Source: Micromonospora halophytica | GTDB taxonomy: Bacteria; Actinomycetota; Actinomycetes; Mycobacteriales; Micromonosporaceae | Assembly (NCBI RefSeq): GCF_900090245.1 | Contig: NZ_FMDN01000007.1 | Location: 124,001-188,000, forward strand | Direction of reading: 5' to 3' | DNA length: 64,000 bases | Shown here: positions 9,897 to 18,379 of the stretch, piece by piece | Layout: each line of letters starts with the position of its first letter | Numbering within the stretch: the first letter of the stretch is position 1 | Notes under the pieces: model-generated | Databases searched by the model: none | Seen by the model: only the letters and a program-made list of their open reading frames with translations | Told to the model about the DNA's origin: nothing | Made by a program: the position numbers and the translations under genes

Positions 9897-9995
9897 GGCG
9901 TCCAGTCAACACCATCCGGGCAGCGACCTCGCGGTTCGGCACCGACGGTCCGTCGGACGGCCGGGGTAGCATCGTGCACCGGAGGGCCGCTGACC

Positions 9996-10055
9996 GTGAA
10001 ACACGATCTGATCGACACGATTGAGGGCGAAGTCACCTCCGAGGAGAGGTGGTAA
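9996..10055 (+). CDS. Short upstream reading frame (19 codons) before ideR
   Basis: A GTG at 9996 follows GGAGGG with a 9-nt spacer and opens 19 codons reading VKHDLIDTIEGEVTSEERW, ending in TAA two nt before the ideR ATG. The ideR ribosome-binding site lies inside its last codons. HDLIDTIE resembles HDLVDTTE at residues 4-11 of IdeR itself, with many synonymous differences. It may be a translated leader that couples or attenuates ideR, or a leftover of a duplicated 5' end. Protein expression is not shown. Confidence 0.5.
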   Translation: MKHDLIDTIEGEVTSEERW

Positions 10056-10057
10056 CG

Positions 10058-10747
10058 ATGGCCCGACATGATCTTGTCGATACGACCGAGATGTACCTTC
10101 GCACCATCCTCGAACTGGAGGAGGAGGGGGTGCCGCCGCTGCGCGCCCGGATCGCCGAGCGGCTGCGCCAGAGCGGGCCCACCGTCAGCCAGACCGTCGC
10201 CCGGATGGAGCGCGACGGCCTGCTCACCGTCGAGGGCGACCGGCACCTGGCGCTGACCCCGCTGGGCCGCAGCAGCGCCGTCTCCGTGATGCGCAAGCAC
10301 CGCCTCGCCGAACTGCTGCTGGTCAACGTCATCGGGATGCCCTACGAGGAGGCCCACGAGGAGGCCTGCCGCTGGGAGCACGTGATGAGCGACGCCGTCG
10401 AGAAGCGGGTCTACGACCTGCTCAACCGGCCGACCCGCTCGCCGTACGGCAACCCGATCCCGGGGCTGGAGGAGCTGGGCTCACCCGAGCCCGCGGCCAC
10501 CGACACCACCGAGGCCGAGCGCAACCTCGCCTTCCCCGGCCTCTCCGGGCCGGTCGTGGTCCAGCGGATCTGCGAAAGCGTGCAGACCGACTCGGGCGTG
10601 CTGCGCCAGTTGCACGCCGCCGGCATCGACCCGGGCGCCACGGTCACCGTCGCCCAGGAGCGGGACGGGGTGTCCATCGACCGCTCCGGTGAGCGGATCC
10701 GACTGCCCCGCGAGGTCGCCTCCCGGGTGTTCGTCGCCGCGCACTGA
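10058..10747 (+). CDS. ideR: Iron-dependent DtxR/IdeR-family repressor
   Basis: A 229-residue metalloregulator with an N-terminal winged helix (RIAERLRQSGPTVSQTVARM), a dimerisation domain and a C-terminal SH3-like domain. All classic DtxR ligands are kept at +2 numbering: M12, C104, E107 and H108 for the primary site; H81, E85 and H100 for the ancillary site. With Fe2+ such proteins repress siderophore and iron-uptake genes and activate storage. The ATG at 10058 follows GAGGAGAGG by 8 nt. A leader frame precedes it. No obvious iron box (TTAGGTTAGG-like) was found in front of the gene. Confidence 0.93.
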   Translation: MARHDLVDTTEMYLRTILELEEEGVPPLRARIAERLRQSGPTVSQTVARMERDGLLTVEGDRHLALTPLGRSSAVSVMRKHRLAELLLVNVIGMPYEEAHEEACRWEHVMSDAVEKRVYDLLNRPTRSPYGNPIPGLEELGSPEPAATDTTEAERNLAFPGLSGPVVVQRICESVQTDSGVLRQLHAAGIDPGATVTVAQERDGVSIDRSGERIRLPREVASRVFVAAH

Positions 10748-10785
10748 CGACGGTCGGCCCGGCTGGTCGGCCTGTCGCCCCGGCC

Positions 10786-11334
10786 TCACAGAGCGCGGGT
10801 GTCGATCTTCCCGGCCAGGTCGACCAGCTTGCCGGTCAACTCCTCCGCGTCGGCCTTCGCCGCGCCGCGCTCACACGTCCAGCGCAGGGTGGCCAGCCGT
10901 TTGTCGGTGGCCAGCCAGCCCACCTCGGCCGCCGGGCCCTGCTTGGCCGTCTTCGCCACCGACCGGCGGTAGGCGGCCCGGCCCAGCTTCGACACCTTCG
11001 TCGCGCCCTTCGGCAGCACGTCGGCGTGGAAGCTCGCCACGTCGATCGAGGTGTCGGTGACGGTCAGGGTCAGCTCCGGCAGGGTGGCGCCCTCGGCGCG
11101 TACCACGCAGGTGCGGGTGTCCTTGCGGTCGCTCGCCGCCGCCACGTCGAAGCGGACGCCGGTGTGCTCCTCGATCACCGCGAAGTCCAGCAGCGTGCAG
11201 GCCCCGCCGGAGGAGGCGGCGGCCACCTCGACGGTCACCGGCTCCACGGGTGGCACGGCCACCGGCGCGGGATCACCGGCGCAGCCGGCGGTCAGCAGGA
11301 TTGCTGCGGCACCCAGCCAGATCCGCACACGCAC
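10786..11334 (-). CDS. Putative secreted lipoprotein, DUF3558-like
   Basis: A 182-residue protein with a lipoprotein signal: VRVRIWLGAAAILL then the lipobox LTAGC, so the mature Cys should be lipidated and anchored outside the membrane. The mature part has a low-complexity Pro/Val stretch, then a domain with spaced cysteines (CTLLDF, TRTCVV, RWTCERG) reminiscent of DUF3558 proteins. The GTG at 11334 is chosen because GGAGG lies 5 nt upstream. It is convergent with ideR. Function unknown. Confidence 0.75.
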   Translation of the reverse strand: MRVRIWLGAAAILLTAGCAGDPAPVAVPPVEPVTVEVAAASSGGACTLLDFAVIEEHTGVRFDVAAASDRKDTRTCVVRAEGATLPELTLTVTDTSIDVASFHADVLPKGATKVSKLGRAAYRRSVAKTAKQGPAAEVGWLATDKRLATLRWTCERGAAKADAEELTGKLVDLAGKIDTRAL

Positions 11335-11482
11335 GGGAACCTCCGCGATCGTCGGCGGGCGGGCCCGCCGGTTGTCCGTCGGACACCGTACGACCAACTC
11401 GGCCGCAGCGGTAGTCCGCTGGTGCTGCGCCCCGGTATCCGGGCACCGTGACGCCGGGCCGACGTCGGCACCACCTCACCTG

Positions 11483-11725
11483 TCAGTCGTCGACGTACGG
11501 GCAGTGCCGGCAGCCCCGGCCGCAGCAGGTGCCCCGACGGGCCAGGAAGGCGGCGCTGAGCACGAAGAGCCCGCTGGACGGGTCGAGGTAGCCAGCCTCC
11601 CCGGCGGCCAGCGCGGCGGCGTGCGCGGCGAGGATCCGCGCCCGGTCGGGGTGCTCCGGCGGCAGCCGCGACGGGTGCGGCTCGGTCAACGGCCGGTCCG
11701 CCAGGGGTCGTCGCACGCCACTCAT
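11483..11725 (-). CDS. DUF5522 small protein
   Basis: An 80-residue protein whose C-terminus holds the family motif CCGRGCRHCPY, preceded by GYLDPSSGLFVLSAAFLARRG. The four closely spaced Cys suggest metal or Fe-S binding. The ATG at 11725 gives a start at MSGVRRPL; a longer start is possible but composition changes there. It lies 75 nt downstream of the asparaginase gene on the same strand. Role unknown. Confidence 0.8.
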   Translation of the reverse strand: MSGVRRPLADRPLTEPHPSRLPPEHPDRARILAAHAAALAAGEAGYLDPSSGLFVLSAAFLARRGTCCGRGCRHCPYVDD

Positions 11726-11800
11726 CGCGGCGATTCTACGGAGCTGGACGCCCCGGGCCGGCCGCCGGGAGGCATCGTCGGGCCCGTGCGCCACCGCCGG

Positions 11801-12790
11801 TCAGCCGTGCCGGGCGAAGGCGGCGGCCACCTCGTCGCGTCCCGCGCCGGCGGCGAGCAGCGTCCGCAGCAGCACCACCGCCTTGTACGGGTCGAGCAGC
11901 CCGCCGTTGACCAGGCCCCGCCGTTGCAGGTCGGTCTCCGAGCCGACCGCGCCGTAGGTGTGCCGCAGCACCGGACCGGCGCCGGTGCGGGAGGTCAGCA
12001 CGACCGGCATCCGTTCGGTGAGCGCGCCGAGCACCGGGGCGAGCGCGGACGGCACGTGCCCGACGCCGTATCCGGCGACGACCAGGCCGTGGCGGCGGTC
12101 GGCCAGCCCGTCGAGCAGCCAGCCGTCGTCGTCGAAAGTAACCGTGTGCAGGGCTACCCGGGTGGCGTCCAGTCGCGCCGGGTCGACCGGCGGCAGCGGC
12201 GCGTGCCGGGGCGGCCGGGTGAGCAGGCGTACCCGACCCTCCACGACGTGGCCGAGCGGCCCGGCGTTCGGGGAGGCGAAGGTGGCCGTACTGGTGCTGT
12301 GGGTCTTGCGGACCCAGCGGGCGGCGTGGATCTCGTCGTTGGCGACGACCAGCACCCCCAGGTCGCGGGCCTCGGCGGACGCGGCGACCCGGACCGCCGC
12401 GAGCAGGTTGGCCGGGCCGTCGGCCCCGGCCAGGGTGGGGTTGCGCATGGCGCCGGTGAAGACCAGCGGCGCGGCGTGCGGCCAGACCAGGTCGGCGAGG
12501 TGGGCGGTCTCCTCCAGGGTGTCGGTGCCCTGGGTGACGACGACGCCGGTCGCGCCCTCGGCCACCGCCCGCGACGCGGCGTCGACCACGTCCAGCAGCC
12601 GGCGGTACGTCAGGTCGGCGCTGGGCACGGCGAGCGCGTCGCGCACGTCCAACTCCTCGCCGACCGTGTCGAGTCCGGGTACGGCGGCGACCAGTTCCGC
12701 CCCGGTCAGCCGGGTCACCACCGCCTTCTCCCCCGGGCCGACCCCGGCCATCGCGATGGTCCCGCCGAGGGTGAAGAGGACGACACTCAC
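11801..12790 (-). CDS. L-asparaginase family amidohydrolase
   Basis: A 329-residue asparaginase. Both threonine motifs are present: TLGGTIAM at the N-terminus with the nucleophile Thr, and VVTQGTDTLEETA with the second Thr-Asp pair. GAMRNP and LVVANDEIHAARWVRKTH are further family landmarks. It hydrolyses L-asparagine to aspartate and ammonia. No signal peptide is visible, so it is cytosolic. The GTG start at 12790 begins VSVVLFTLGG, the usual position; the ribosome-binding site is weak. Confidence 0.9.
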   Translation of the reverse strand: MSVVLFTLGGTIAMAGVGPGEKAVVTRLTGAELVAAVPGLDTVGEELDVRDALAVPSADLTYRRLLDVVDAASRAVAEGATGVVVTQGTDTLEETAHLADLVWPHAAPLVFTGAMRNPTLAGADGPANLLAAVRVAASAEARDLGVLVVANDEIHAARWVRKTHSTSTATFASPNAGPLGHVVEGRVRLLTRPPRHAPLPPVDPARLDATRVALHTVTFDDDGWLLDGLADRRHGLVVAGYGVGHVPSALAPVLGALTERMPVVLTSRTGAGPVLRHTYGAVGSETDLQRRGLVNGGLLDPYKAVVLLRTLLAAGAGRDEVAAAFARHG

Positions 12791-12829
12791 CCGCGCGACC
12801 CTACCTGGCACCGCCCGACCGGATCACGC

Positions 12830-13048
12830 TCACCGGATCCAGCCCAGGAAGCGGCGGTGCAACAGCCCCGCCGGCACCCAGGTCAGGTCCTCGGCGGCGG
12901 AGACCAGGTAGGAGCCCATGTAGAGCGCCAGCGAGACCGGGGCACCGTCGAACTCCGCCGCCAACTCCTTGCGCCGGGTCGCGCAGGGCCACGGCCCGTT
13001 GCAGCCACCGCAGGTCCACACCGGAAGGACCGGCCCGTGGGTGGTCAC
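12830..13048 (-). CDS. Small Cys-motif protein of an XRE/DUF397 locus
   Basis: A 72-residue protein starting at a GTG that overlaps the stop of the preceding small gene by 4 nt (GTGA). It contains WTCGGCNGPWPC near the N-terminus, a Cys-rich knuckle, and ends LHRRFLGWI. I recall similar proteins in Micromonospora, sometimes labelled flavin reductase without evidence. No enzyme motif is visible. With the gene upstream it forms a bicistron divergent from the XRE regulator, suggesting it belongs to that regulatory locus. Confidence 0.65.
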   Translation of the reverse strand: MTTHGPVLPVWTCGGCNGPWPCATRRKELAAEFDGAPVSLALYMGSYLVSAAEDLTWVPAGLLHRRFLGWIR

Positions 13049-13224
13049 GAGCCGCCACCCAGGAAACGCAGGGTGGTCGCGCGGGCTTGCCGGCGGCACG
13101 CCCATTCCGCTTGATAGCAGGGGTACGGAGAAAGCCGCGCCCACCACCGCCGGCAGCCGACACAGAGCCCGTCGGGACCGGGCCGATGGATCGCCAGGAG
13201 CTGGTTCACCTGATGCTCGGTCAT
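13045..13224 (-). CDS. Small Cys/Trp-rich protein of an XRE/DUF397 locus
   Basis: A 59-residue protein beginning MTEHQVNQLLAIH, with GLCVGCRRWW and a further Cys pair (YPCYQAEWAC). The ATG has GGGAGG 7 nt upstream. The pattern, two CxxC-like pairs in a basic aromatic peptide, suggests a small zinc-binding protein. It is divergent from the XRE gene across 39 nt and translationally coupled to the next small gene. No known function. Confidence 0.65.
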   Translation of the reverse strand: MTEHQVNQLLAIHRPGPDGLCVGCRRWWARLSPYPCYQAEWACRRQARATTLRFLGGGS

Positions 13225-13263
13225 GCCTGGTCCTCCCCCGGCCAGTGGCCGCGACGGATCGGT

Positions 13264-14097
13264 ATGCGATGGCGGGCGCGGCAGGGCAGCGTCGAGCCAC
13301 ATCGACAGACCCGCCGCCACAGCCGCCAGGACCAGACCGGGCGGGACGTCATCGAAGTCTCAGCGAGCACACTTCGGCGCATCGAGGCCGGACGTGTTGG
13401 GATCAAGGGACCCGCCCTCAATGCCCTGATGGATCGCTACGGCGTAACCGACGCCGGGCTGCGGGACACGCTGCTGTCGATGGCGAAGAGCGGCAAGCAG
13501 CGAGGCTGGTGGGCCAAGTACGGCGACCTACCGTCGTCGTACCGCCAGTACATCGGCTTGGAGTCCGCCGCCGAGGAGGTACACAACTTCGAGACCTTGG
13601 TCGTGCCGGGACTGCTCCAGACGGCGGACTACGCACGGGCCATGACAAGCGAGGACGCCTTCGAACCCTCGCCTGAGGCGGTCGAGCGACGCGTCGCCGT
13701 ACGGATGCAGCGGCAAGAGCTGATCACCTCGGGGAAGCTGCGGCTCGTAGCGGTGCTGGACGAAGCGGTCCTGCACCGGAAGATCGGCGGCGCGGAGATC
13801 ATGGCCGATCAGTTGGCCGCCCTGCTCGACGCCGGCAAGCACTGGAATGTGACAGTCCAGGTGATTCCGTTCCGGGAAGGCGCCTACGCGTCCATGCTGT
13901 CCAGCTTCCATATCCTGAACTTCGGCAACGGACCAGGAGTGGTCTACGTCGAGGGCATCACGGGTGACCTCTACGCCGAGGGCGAGGATGTCCGCCGCTG
14001 TACAGTCATCTTCAACAGCCTGCGCGGCGCGGCCTTGTCGCCCACGGACTCGACCGCGATGATCGAGGAGATCCGGGACGCGAGGCGCAACGAGTAG
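13264..14097 (+). CDS. XRE-family regulator with DUF5753 domain; helix-turn-helix eroded
   Basis: About 277 residues. From RDVIEVSASTLRRIEAGRVG onward the protein matches the XRE/DUF5753 regulators of actinomycetes: second half of the helix-turn-helix, linker LSMAKSGKQRGWW, then the DUF5753 body YIGLESAAEEVHNFETLVVPGLLQT. Upstream, the expected first helices are poorly recognisable and DVIE joins VSAS directly, as if several residues were lost. The start is uncertain; the ATG at 13264 gives the usual family length but has no clear ribosome-binding site. It pairs with the DUF397 gene 10 nt downstream. DNA binding may be impaired. Confidence 0.7.
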   Translation: MRWRARQGSVEPHRQTRRHSRQDQTGRDVIEVSASTLRRIEAGRVGIKGPALNALMDRYGVTDAGLRDTLLSMAKSGKQRGWWAKYGDLPSSYRQYIGLESAAEEVHNFETLVVPGLLQTADYARAMTSEDAFEPSPEAVERRVAVRMQRQELITSGKLRLVAVLDEAVLHRKIGGAEIMADQLAALLDAGKHWNVTVQVIPFREGAYASMLSSFHILNFGNGPGVVYVEGITGDLYAEGEDVRRCTVIFNSLRGAALSPTDSTAMIEEIRDARRNE

Positions 14098-14107
14098 GGG
14101 GCGGACC

Positions 14108-14278
14108 GTGGACTCGCAGTGGCGTAAGAGCACCCGGAGCGGCAGCAACGGTGCCTGCGTCGAGGCCAGGTACATCGTCGGGACGATCGAAGTCCGCGAC
14201 AGCAAGGACCCTTCCGGCCCGACCCTTCGCTTCGACGGGCCGGCATGGTCCACCTTCCTCGCCCACCTCACGCGGTAG
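14108..14278 (+). CDS. DUF397 small protein (partner of XRE regulator)
   Basis: A 56-residue DUF397 protein starting at GTG (VDSQWRKSTRSGSNGACVEA), with the family landmarks W-RKS--S, CVE and VRDSKDP, and an aromatic end AWSTFLAHL. It lies 10 nt after the XRE stop with a G-rich ribosome-binding site. XRE/DUF5753 plus DUF397 pairs, related to the WhiJ system of Streptomyces, act in developmental control and behave somewhat like toxin-antitoxin pairs. The partnership is inferred from adjacency. Confidence 0.88.
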   Translation: MDSQWRKSTRSGSNGACVEARYIVGTIEVRDSKDPSGPTLRFDGPAWSTFLAHLTR

Positions 14279-14318
14279 CCGACGCGCTGAACAAGCTCGT
14301 CACCGAGTCGTCGGCGGG

Positions 14319-15254
14319 CTAACCCAACCAGGTCACGGCCTGCCCGTGCCCGCGGACCCACGCGAGTGGCGTGCCGTCCAGCGAGAGCACGTTGTGGAAC
14401 CCCTCGCCCGGCGGCTCGGGCAGCCCGTCGTGGCGCAGCACCCGCCGGTCCTCGGTCGCGATCCAGTGCCCGGGCAGCCTACGAACCAGGTCGACGAAGG
14501 CGGCGCGCCGTTGCGCCGGTACCTGGTACAGCACCGAGGTGTGGAACACCACAAGCGTCGCACCGGATGGTGCCAGCGCGGCCAGTGCCGGCAGGTCGTC
14601 CACCAGGTCACCGCGGACGAGCAGCGGCGGATCGGCCGCGACGACGTTCGCCGCCGCCCGCAGCCGTGCCCGGCGATGGGCATGCTCCGGCCAGATGAGG
14701 GCGTCCAGCCACGCGACGTCGTCCGCGTCGGTCACGTCGAGCGGATTGAGATCCAGTCCGGCCCGCCACGCCACGGTGGGCACGCGGGTCGGGGGCGCGC
14801 TGCCGGTGAGCGTGCAGTCGAGGACCGGCTCACCGTCGCCCAGGAGGTGGCTGTCGTAACGGTACGCGTACCGGTCGGGGTAGAGGCAGAGGCCGGCGGA
14901 CGCGCCGACCTCCAGCAGCGCGATCGGCTGGGGCAGCGCGGCGAGCACCGGAAGCAGGACGGCGCACCGGCCGGCCTCGTTCGTCTGCGTCGCCCTGGTC
15001 AGGACCTCCGCCTCGATCGCCGGCCAGTTCGCCAGGACGTGGGCACGGAAGGCGGCGGCGTCCTCGACCGGACCACCGAGCAGCCGGACCACCGCGAACA
15101 GCAGGTTCGGCTGCCGCTTGGCCGGCGGAAGCGTCTCGATCAGCGCGAGCAGTTCGGCGTCGCGGGACACCGCCAGCGCCAGGCGCTCGTACGCCGGTGA
15201 CACGCCGGACGCCTCCCGGCTGGCGAAGGTGCGATAGATGTCGGCTGCCGTCAC
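14319..15254 (-). CDS. DUF2332 family protein
   Basis: A 311-residue DUF2332 protein. Landmarks are the N-terminal FASREASGVSPAYERLALAV, then LLEVGASAGLCLYPDRYAY, which resembles a SAM-binding Rossmann loop, and ALVVFHT-like strand sequence later. The family is annotated as unknown; the methyltransferase-like loop suggests SAM binding but no activity is known. The GTG at 15254 is the best start; a GTG two codons earlier is also possible. It stands alone between the DUF397 gene and nrdJ. Confidence 0.82.
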   Translation of the reverse strand: MTAADIYRTFASREASGVSPAYERLALAVSRDAELLALIETLPPAKRQPNLLFAVVRLLGGPVEDAAAFRAHVLANWPAIEAEVLTRATQTNEAGRCAVLLPVLAALPQPIALLEVGASAGLCLYPDRYAYRYDSHLLGDGEPVLDCTLTGSAPPTRVPTVAWRAGLDLNPLDVTDADDVAWLDALIWPEHAHRRARLRAAANVVAADPPLLVRGDLVDDLPALAALAPSGATLVVFHTSVLYQVPAQRRAAFVDLVRRLPGHWIATEDRRVLRHDGLPEPPGEGFHNVLSLDGTPLAWVRGHGQAVTWLG

Positions 15255-15427
15255 GCCCACAGGATCGCACCTCGCCGGACCACCCGCCGACCCCCGGCGC
15301 CGGTGATCCACCCGGGATACGGGAAGTCGGGGTGTCCGATGCCCTCGAACACCCCGACTTCCCGCATGTTGTGCCGGTCGATGGCGCGCGGCCCGGGCAC
15401 ACCGCCCGGGCCGCGCATCGTCGTACG

Positions 15428-18313
15428 TCAGCTGCAACCGCTGGTGGAGCCGCAGCCCTCGCAGACGTAGCAGCTACCGGCCGGGCGCATCTTCGTGCCG
15501 CAGGTGAAGCAGAGCGGCGCGTCGGCGGCCTTGCCGATCACGGCCTCCAGCAGTTCGGTGGAGGAGCCCACGGCCGGCGCCGGCTTGACGGCGGCGACGG
15601 CGGCGACCTCCTGCGCCGGCTGGGCGACCGGGCCGGTCTTCGGCTCCGGCGTCGCGACGGGGGCCGAGGACGCCATCGCGGTCAGGTCGGCCCCGGCCTC
15701 CGCCTCGGCCTCGGCCCGCAACTGGGCGGCCCGCTCCTTGGCGGTGAAGATGCCCAGTTCGGCGCGGCGCTCGTACGGCAGGAAGTCCAGCGCCAGGCGA
15801 CGGAAGATGTAGTCCATCACCGAGGCCGCCATCCGCACGTCCGGGTCGTCGGTCATGCCGGCCGGCTCGAAGCGCATGTTGGTGAACTTGCTGACGTACG
15901 TCTCCAGCGGGACGCCGTACTGCAGGCCGATGGAGATGGCCACCGAGAAGGCGTCCATCACGCCGGCCAGGGTGGAGCCCTGCTTCGACATCTTGAGGAA
16001 GACCTCGCCGAGGCCGTCGTCCGGGTAGGACGACGCGGTGAGGTAACCCTCGGCGCCGCCGACGGAGAAGCTGACCGTCTGCGACGGGCGCTTCTTCGGC
16101 AGCCGCTTGCGCACCGGGCGGTACTCGACGACCTTCTCGACCACCTTCTCCACCTCGGCCGGGGCCTCGGCGGAGGAAGCTGCCTTGTTCGGCTTGGCCA
16201 CCGAGAGCGGCTGGCCGACCTTGCAGTTGTCCCGGTAGATCGCCAGCGCCTTCAGGCCGAGCTTCCAACCCTCGAAGTAGATCTTCTCGACGTCCTCGAC
16301 GGTGGCCGCCTCCGGCATGTTGACCGTCTTGGAGATGGCGCCGGAGATGAACGGCTGCACGGCCGCCATCATCCGTACGTGTCCCATCGGGGCGATGGAA
16401 CGCTCGCCCATGGCGCAGTCGAAGACCGGGTAGTGCTCCGGCTTGAGGCCGGGGGCGTCCACCACGTGGCCGTGGTCGGCGATGTGCTCGACGATCGCCT
16501 CGACCTGCTCCTCGGGGTAGCCGAGGCTACGCAGGGCGCGTGGCACGGTCTGGTTGACGATCTGCATCGACCCGCCGCCGACCAGCTTCTTGAACTTGAC
16601 CAGCGCCAGGTCCGGCTCGACGCCGGTGGTGTCGCAGTCCATCATCAGGCCGATGGTGCCGGTCGGGGCGAGCACGCTGGCCTGCGAGTTGCGCCAGCCG
16701 TGCTTGTCACCGACCTTGTTGCCCTCGGTCCACTGCTTCGTCGCCTCCCGCTGGATGGCGGTGGCGACCGTGCCGGCCGGCTTGATCGCGTCGTTGGCGG
16801 CGGCGTGCTTACGCATGACCCGCTTGTGCGGCTCGGCGTTGCGGGCGTAGCCGTCGTACGCGCCGACGATGGCGGCGAGCTCGGCCGATCGGCGGTACGC
16901 GGTGCCGGTCATCAGCGAGGTGATCGCCGCGGCGACCGAGCGGCCCTGCTCCGAGTCGTACGGCAGGCCCGAGGCCATCAGCAGCGCGCCCAGGTTGGCG
17001 TACCCGATGCCGAGCTGCCGGTAGGCGCGGGTGGTCTCGCCGATCTTCTCGGTCGGGAAGTCGGCGAAGCAGATCGAGATGTCCATCGCGGTGATGACGA
17101 ACTCGACCGACCGGACGAACTTCTCCACCTCGAAGCCGCCGTCGGCGCGGAGGAACTTCATCAGGTTCAGCGAGGCCAGGTTGCACGAGGAGTTGTCCAG
17201 GTGCAGGTACTCCGAGCACGGGTTCGACGCGGTGATCCGCCCGGTCTCCGGGCAGGTGTGCCAGTCGTTGATGGTGTCGTCGTACTGCAGGCCGGGGTCG
17301 GCGCACTCCCAGGCGGCCTGGGAGATGCTGCGGAACAGCTCCTTGGCGTCGATCGTCTCGATGGTCTGCCCGTCGAGCCGGCCGCGCAGGTCGAAGCCGC
17401 CGCCGTTCTCCACCGCCGTCATGAACTCGTCGGAGACCCGGACGGAGTTGTTGGCGTTCTGGTACTGCACGCTGACGATGTCGTTGCCGCCGAGGTCCAT
17501 GTCGAAGCCGGCGTCGCGCAGCGCGCGGATCTTGTCCTCCTCGCGCGCCTTGGTGACCACGAACTCCTGGATGTCCGGGTGGTCCACGTCGAGGATGACC
17601 ATCTTCGCGGCGCGCCGGGTGGCGCCGCCGGACTTGATGGTGCCGGCGGAGGCGTCCGCGCCGCGCATGAAGCTGACCGGGCCGGAGGCGTTGCCGCCGG
17701 AGGAGAGCAGCTCCCGGGAGGACCGGATCCGGGACAGGTTGACCCCGGAGCCGGAGCCGCCCTTGAAGATCAGGCCCTCCTCTTTGTACCAGTCCAGGAT
17801 GGAGTCCATCGAGTCGTCGACAGCCAGGATGAAGCAGGCGCTGACCTGCTGCGGCGACGGCGTGCCGACGTTGAACCAGACCGGCGAGTTGAAGCTGAAC
17901 ACCTGGTGCAGCAGCATCCAGGTCAGCTCGTGGGCGAAGACCTCCGCGTCCGCCGGATTGGCGAAGTAGCCGTGCTCCTCACCGGCCTTGCGGTAGGTGG
18001 TGACCACCCGGTCGATCAGCTGCTTGAGCGACCACTCCCGCTCCGGGGTCCCCACCGCGCCCCGGAAGTACTTGGTGGTCACGATGTTGGCCGCGTTGAC
18101 GCTCCAGGACTCGGGGAACTCCACCCCGCGCTGCTCGAAGTTGATCGAGCCGTCCCGCCAGTTCGTCATCACGACGTCGCGGCGCTCCCACGCCACCTCG
18201 TCGTACGGGTGCACCCCCTCGGTCGTCCAGACCCGCTGCACCTTCAGCCCCGTCACCGCCGCGCCGTTCCTGGCCGCCCGCGACCGGCTCGTTGTCACGT
18301 CGTCCCCCGCCAT
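15428..18313 (-). CDS. nrdJ: Adenosylcobalamin-dependent (class II) ribonucleotide reductase
   Basis: A 961-residue NrdJ that reduces ribonucleotides to deoxyribonucleotides using adenosylcobalamin to make the thiyl radical. FSFNSPVWFN, the finger-loop region around NPCSEY with the catalytic Cys, and LAPTGTIGLMMDCDTTG are characteristic. The C-terminus carries two CxxC pairs (CFTCGTKM and CYVCEGCG), the shuttle cysteines that re-reduce the active site. An Ala/Pro/Val-rich linker separates them from the barrel. It follows nrdR by 66 nt on the same strand and is presumably co-transcribed with it under NrdR control. No B12 riboswitch was recognised in front of it. Confidence 0.96.
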   Translation of the reverse strand: MAGDDVTTSRSRAARNGAAVTGLKVQRVWTTEGVHPYDEVAWERRDVVMTNWRDGSINFEQRGVEFPESWSVNAANIVTTKYFRGAVGTPEREWSLKQLIDRVVTTYRKAGEEHGYFANPADAEVFAHELTWMLLHQVFSFNSPVWFNVGTPSPQQVSACFILAVDDSMDSILDWYKEEGLIFKGGSGSGVNLSRIRSSRELLSSGGNASGPVSFMRGADASAGTIKSGGATRRAAKMVILDVDHPDIQEFVVTKAREEDKIRALRDAGFDMDLGGNDIVSVQYQNANNSVRVSDEFMTAVENGGGFDLRGRLDGQTIETIDAKELFRSISQAAWECADPGLQYDDTINDWHTCPETGRITASNPCSEYLHLDNSSCNLASLNLMKFLRADGGFEVEKFVRSVEFVITAMDISICFADFPTEKIGETTRAYRQLGIGYANLGALLMASGLPYDSEQGRSVAAAITSLMTGTAYRRSAELAAIVGAYDGYARNAEPHKRVMRKHAAANDAIKPAGTVATAIQREATKQWTEGNKVGDKHGWRNSQASVLAPTGTIGLMMDCDTTGVEPDLALVKFKKLVGGGSMQIVNQTVPRALRSLGYPEEQVEAIVEHIADHGHVVDAPGLKPEHYPVFDCAMGERSIAPMGHVRMMAAVQPFISGAISKTVNMPEAATVEDVEKIYFEGWKLGLKALAIYRDNCKVGQPLSVAKPNKAASSAEAPAEVEKVVEKVVEYRPVRKRLPKKRPSQTVSFSVGGAEGYLTASSYPDDGLGEVFLKMSKQGSTLAGVMDAFSVAISIGLQYGVPLETYVSKFTNMRFEPAGMTDDPDVRMAASVMDYIFRRLALDFLPYERRAELGIFTAKERAAQLRAEAEAEAGADLTAMASSAPVATPEPKTGPVAQPAQEVAAVAAVKPAPAVGSSTELLEAVIGKAADAPLCFTCGTKMRPAGSCYVCEGCGSTSGCS

Positions 18314-18379
18314 CTCATCCGCCCCCTCGTCTGCGCGGTCACCCGCCGCGCATCGTCACTTGTCAGAAATCCGAAAAAC

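Noticed and set aside
18314..18379. B12 riboswitch before nrdJ
   Set aside because: Only 66 nt separate nrdR and nrdJ and no B12-box-like sequence is seen.
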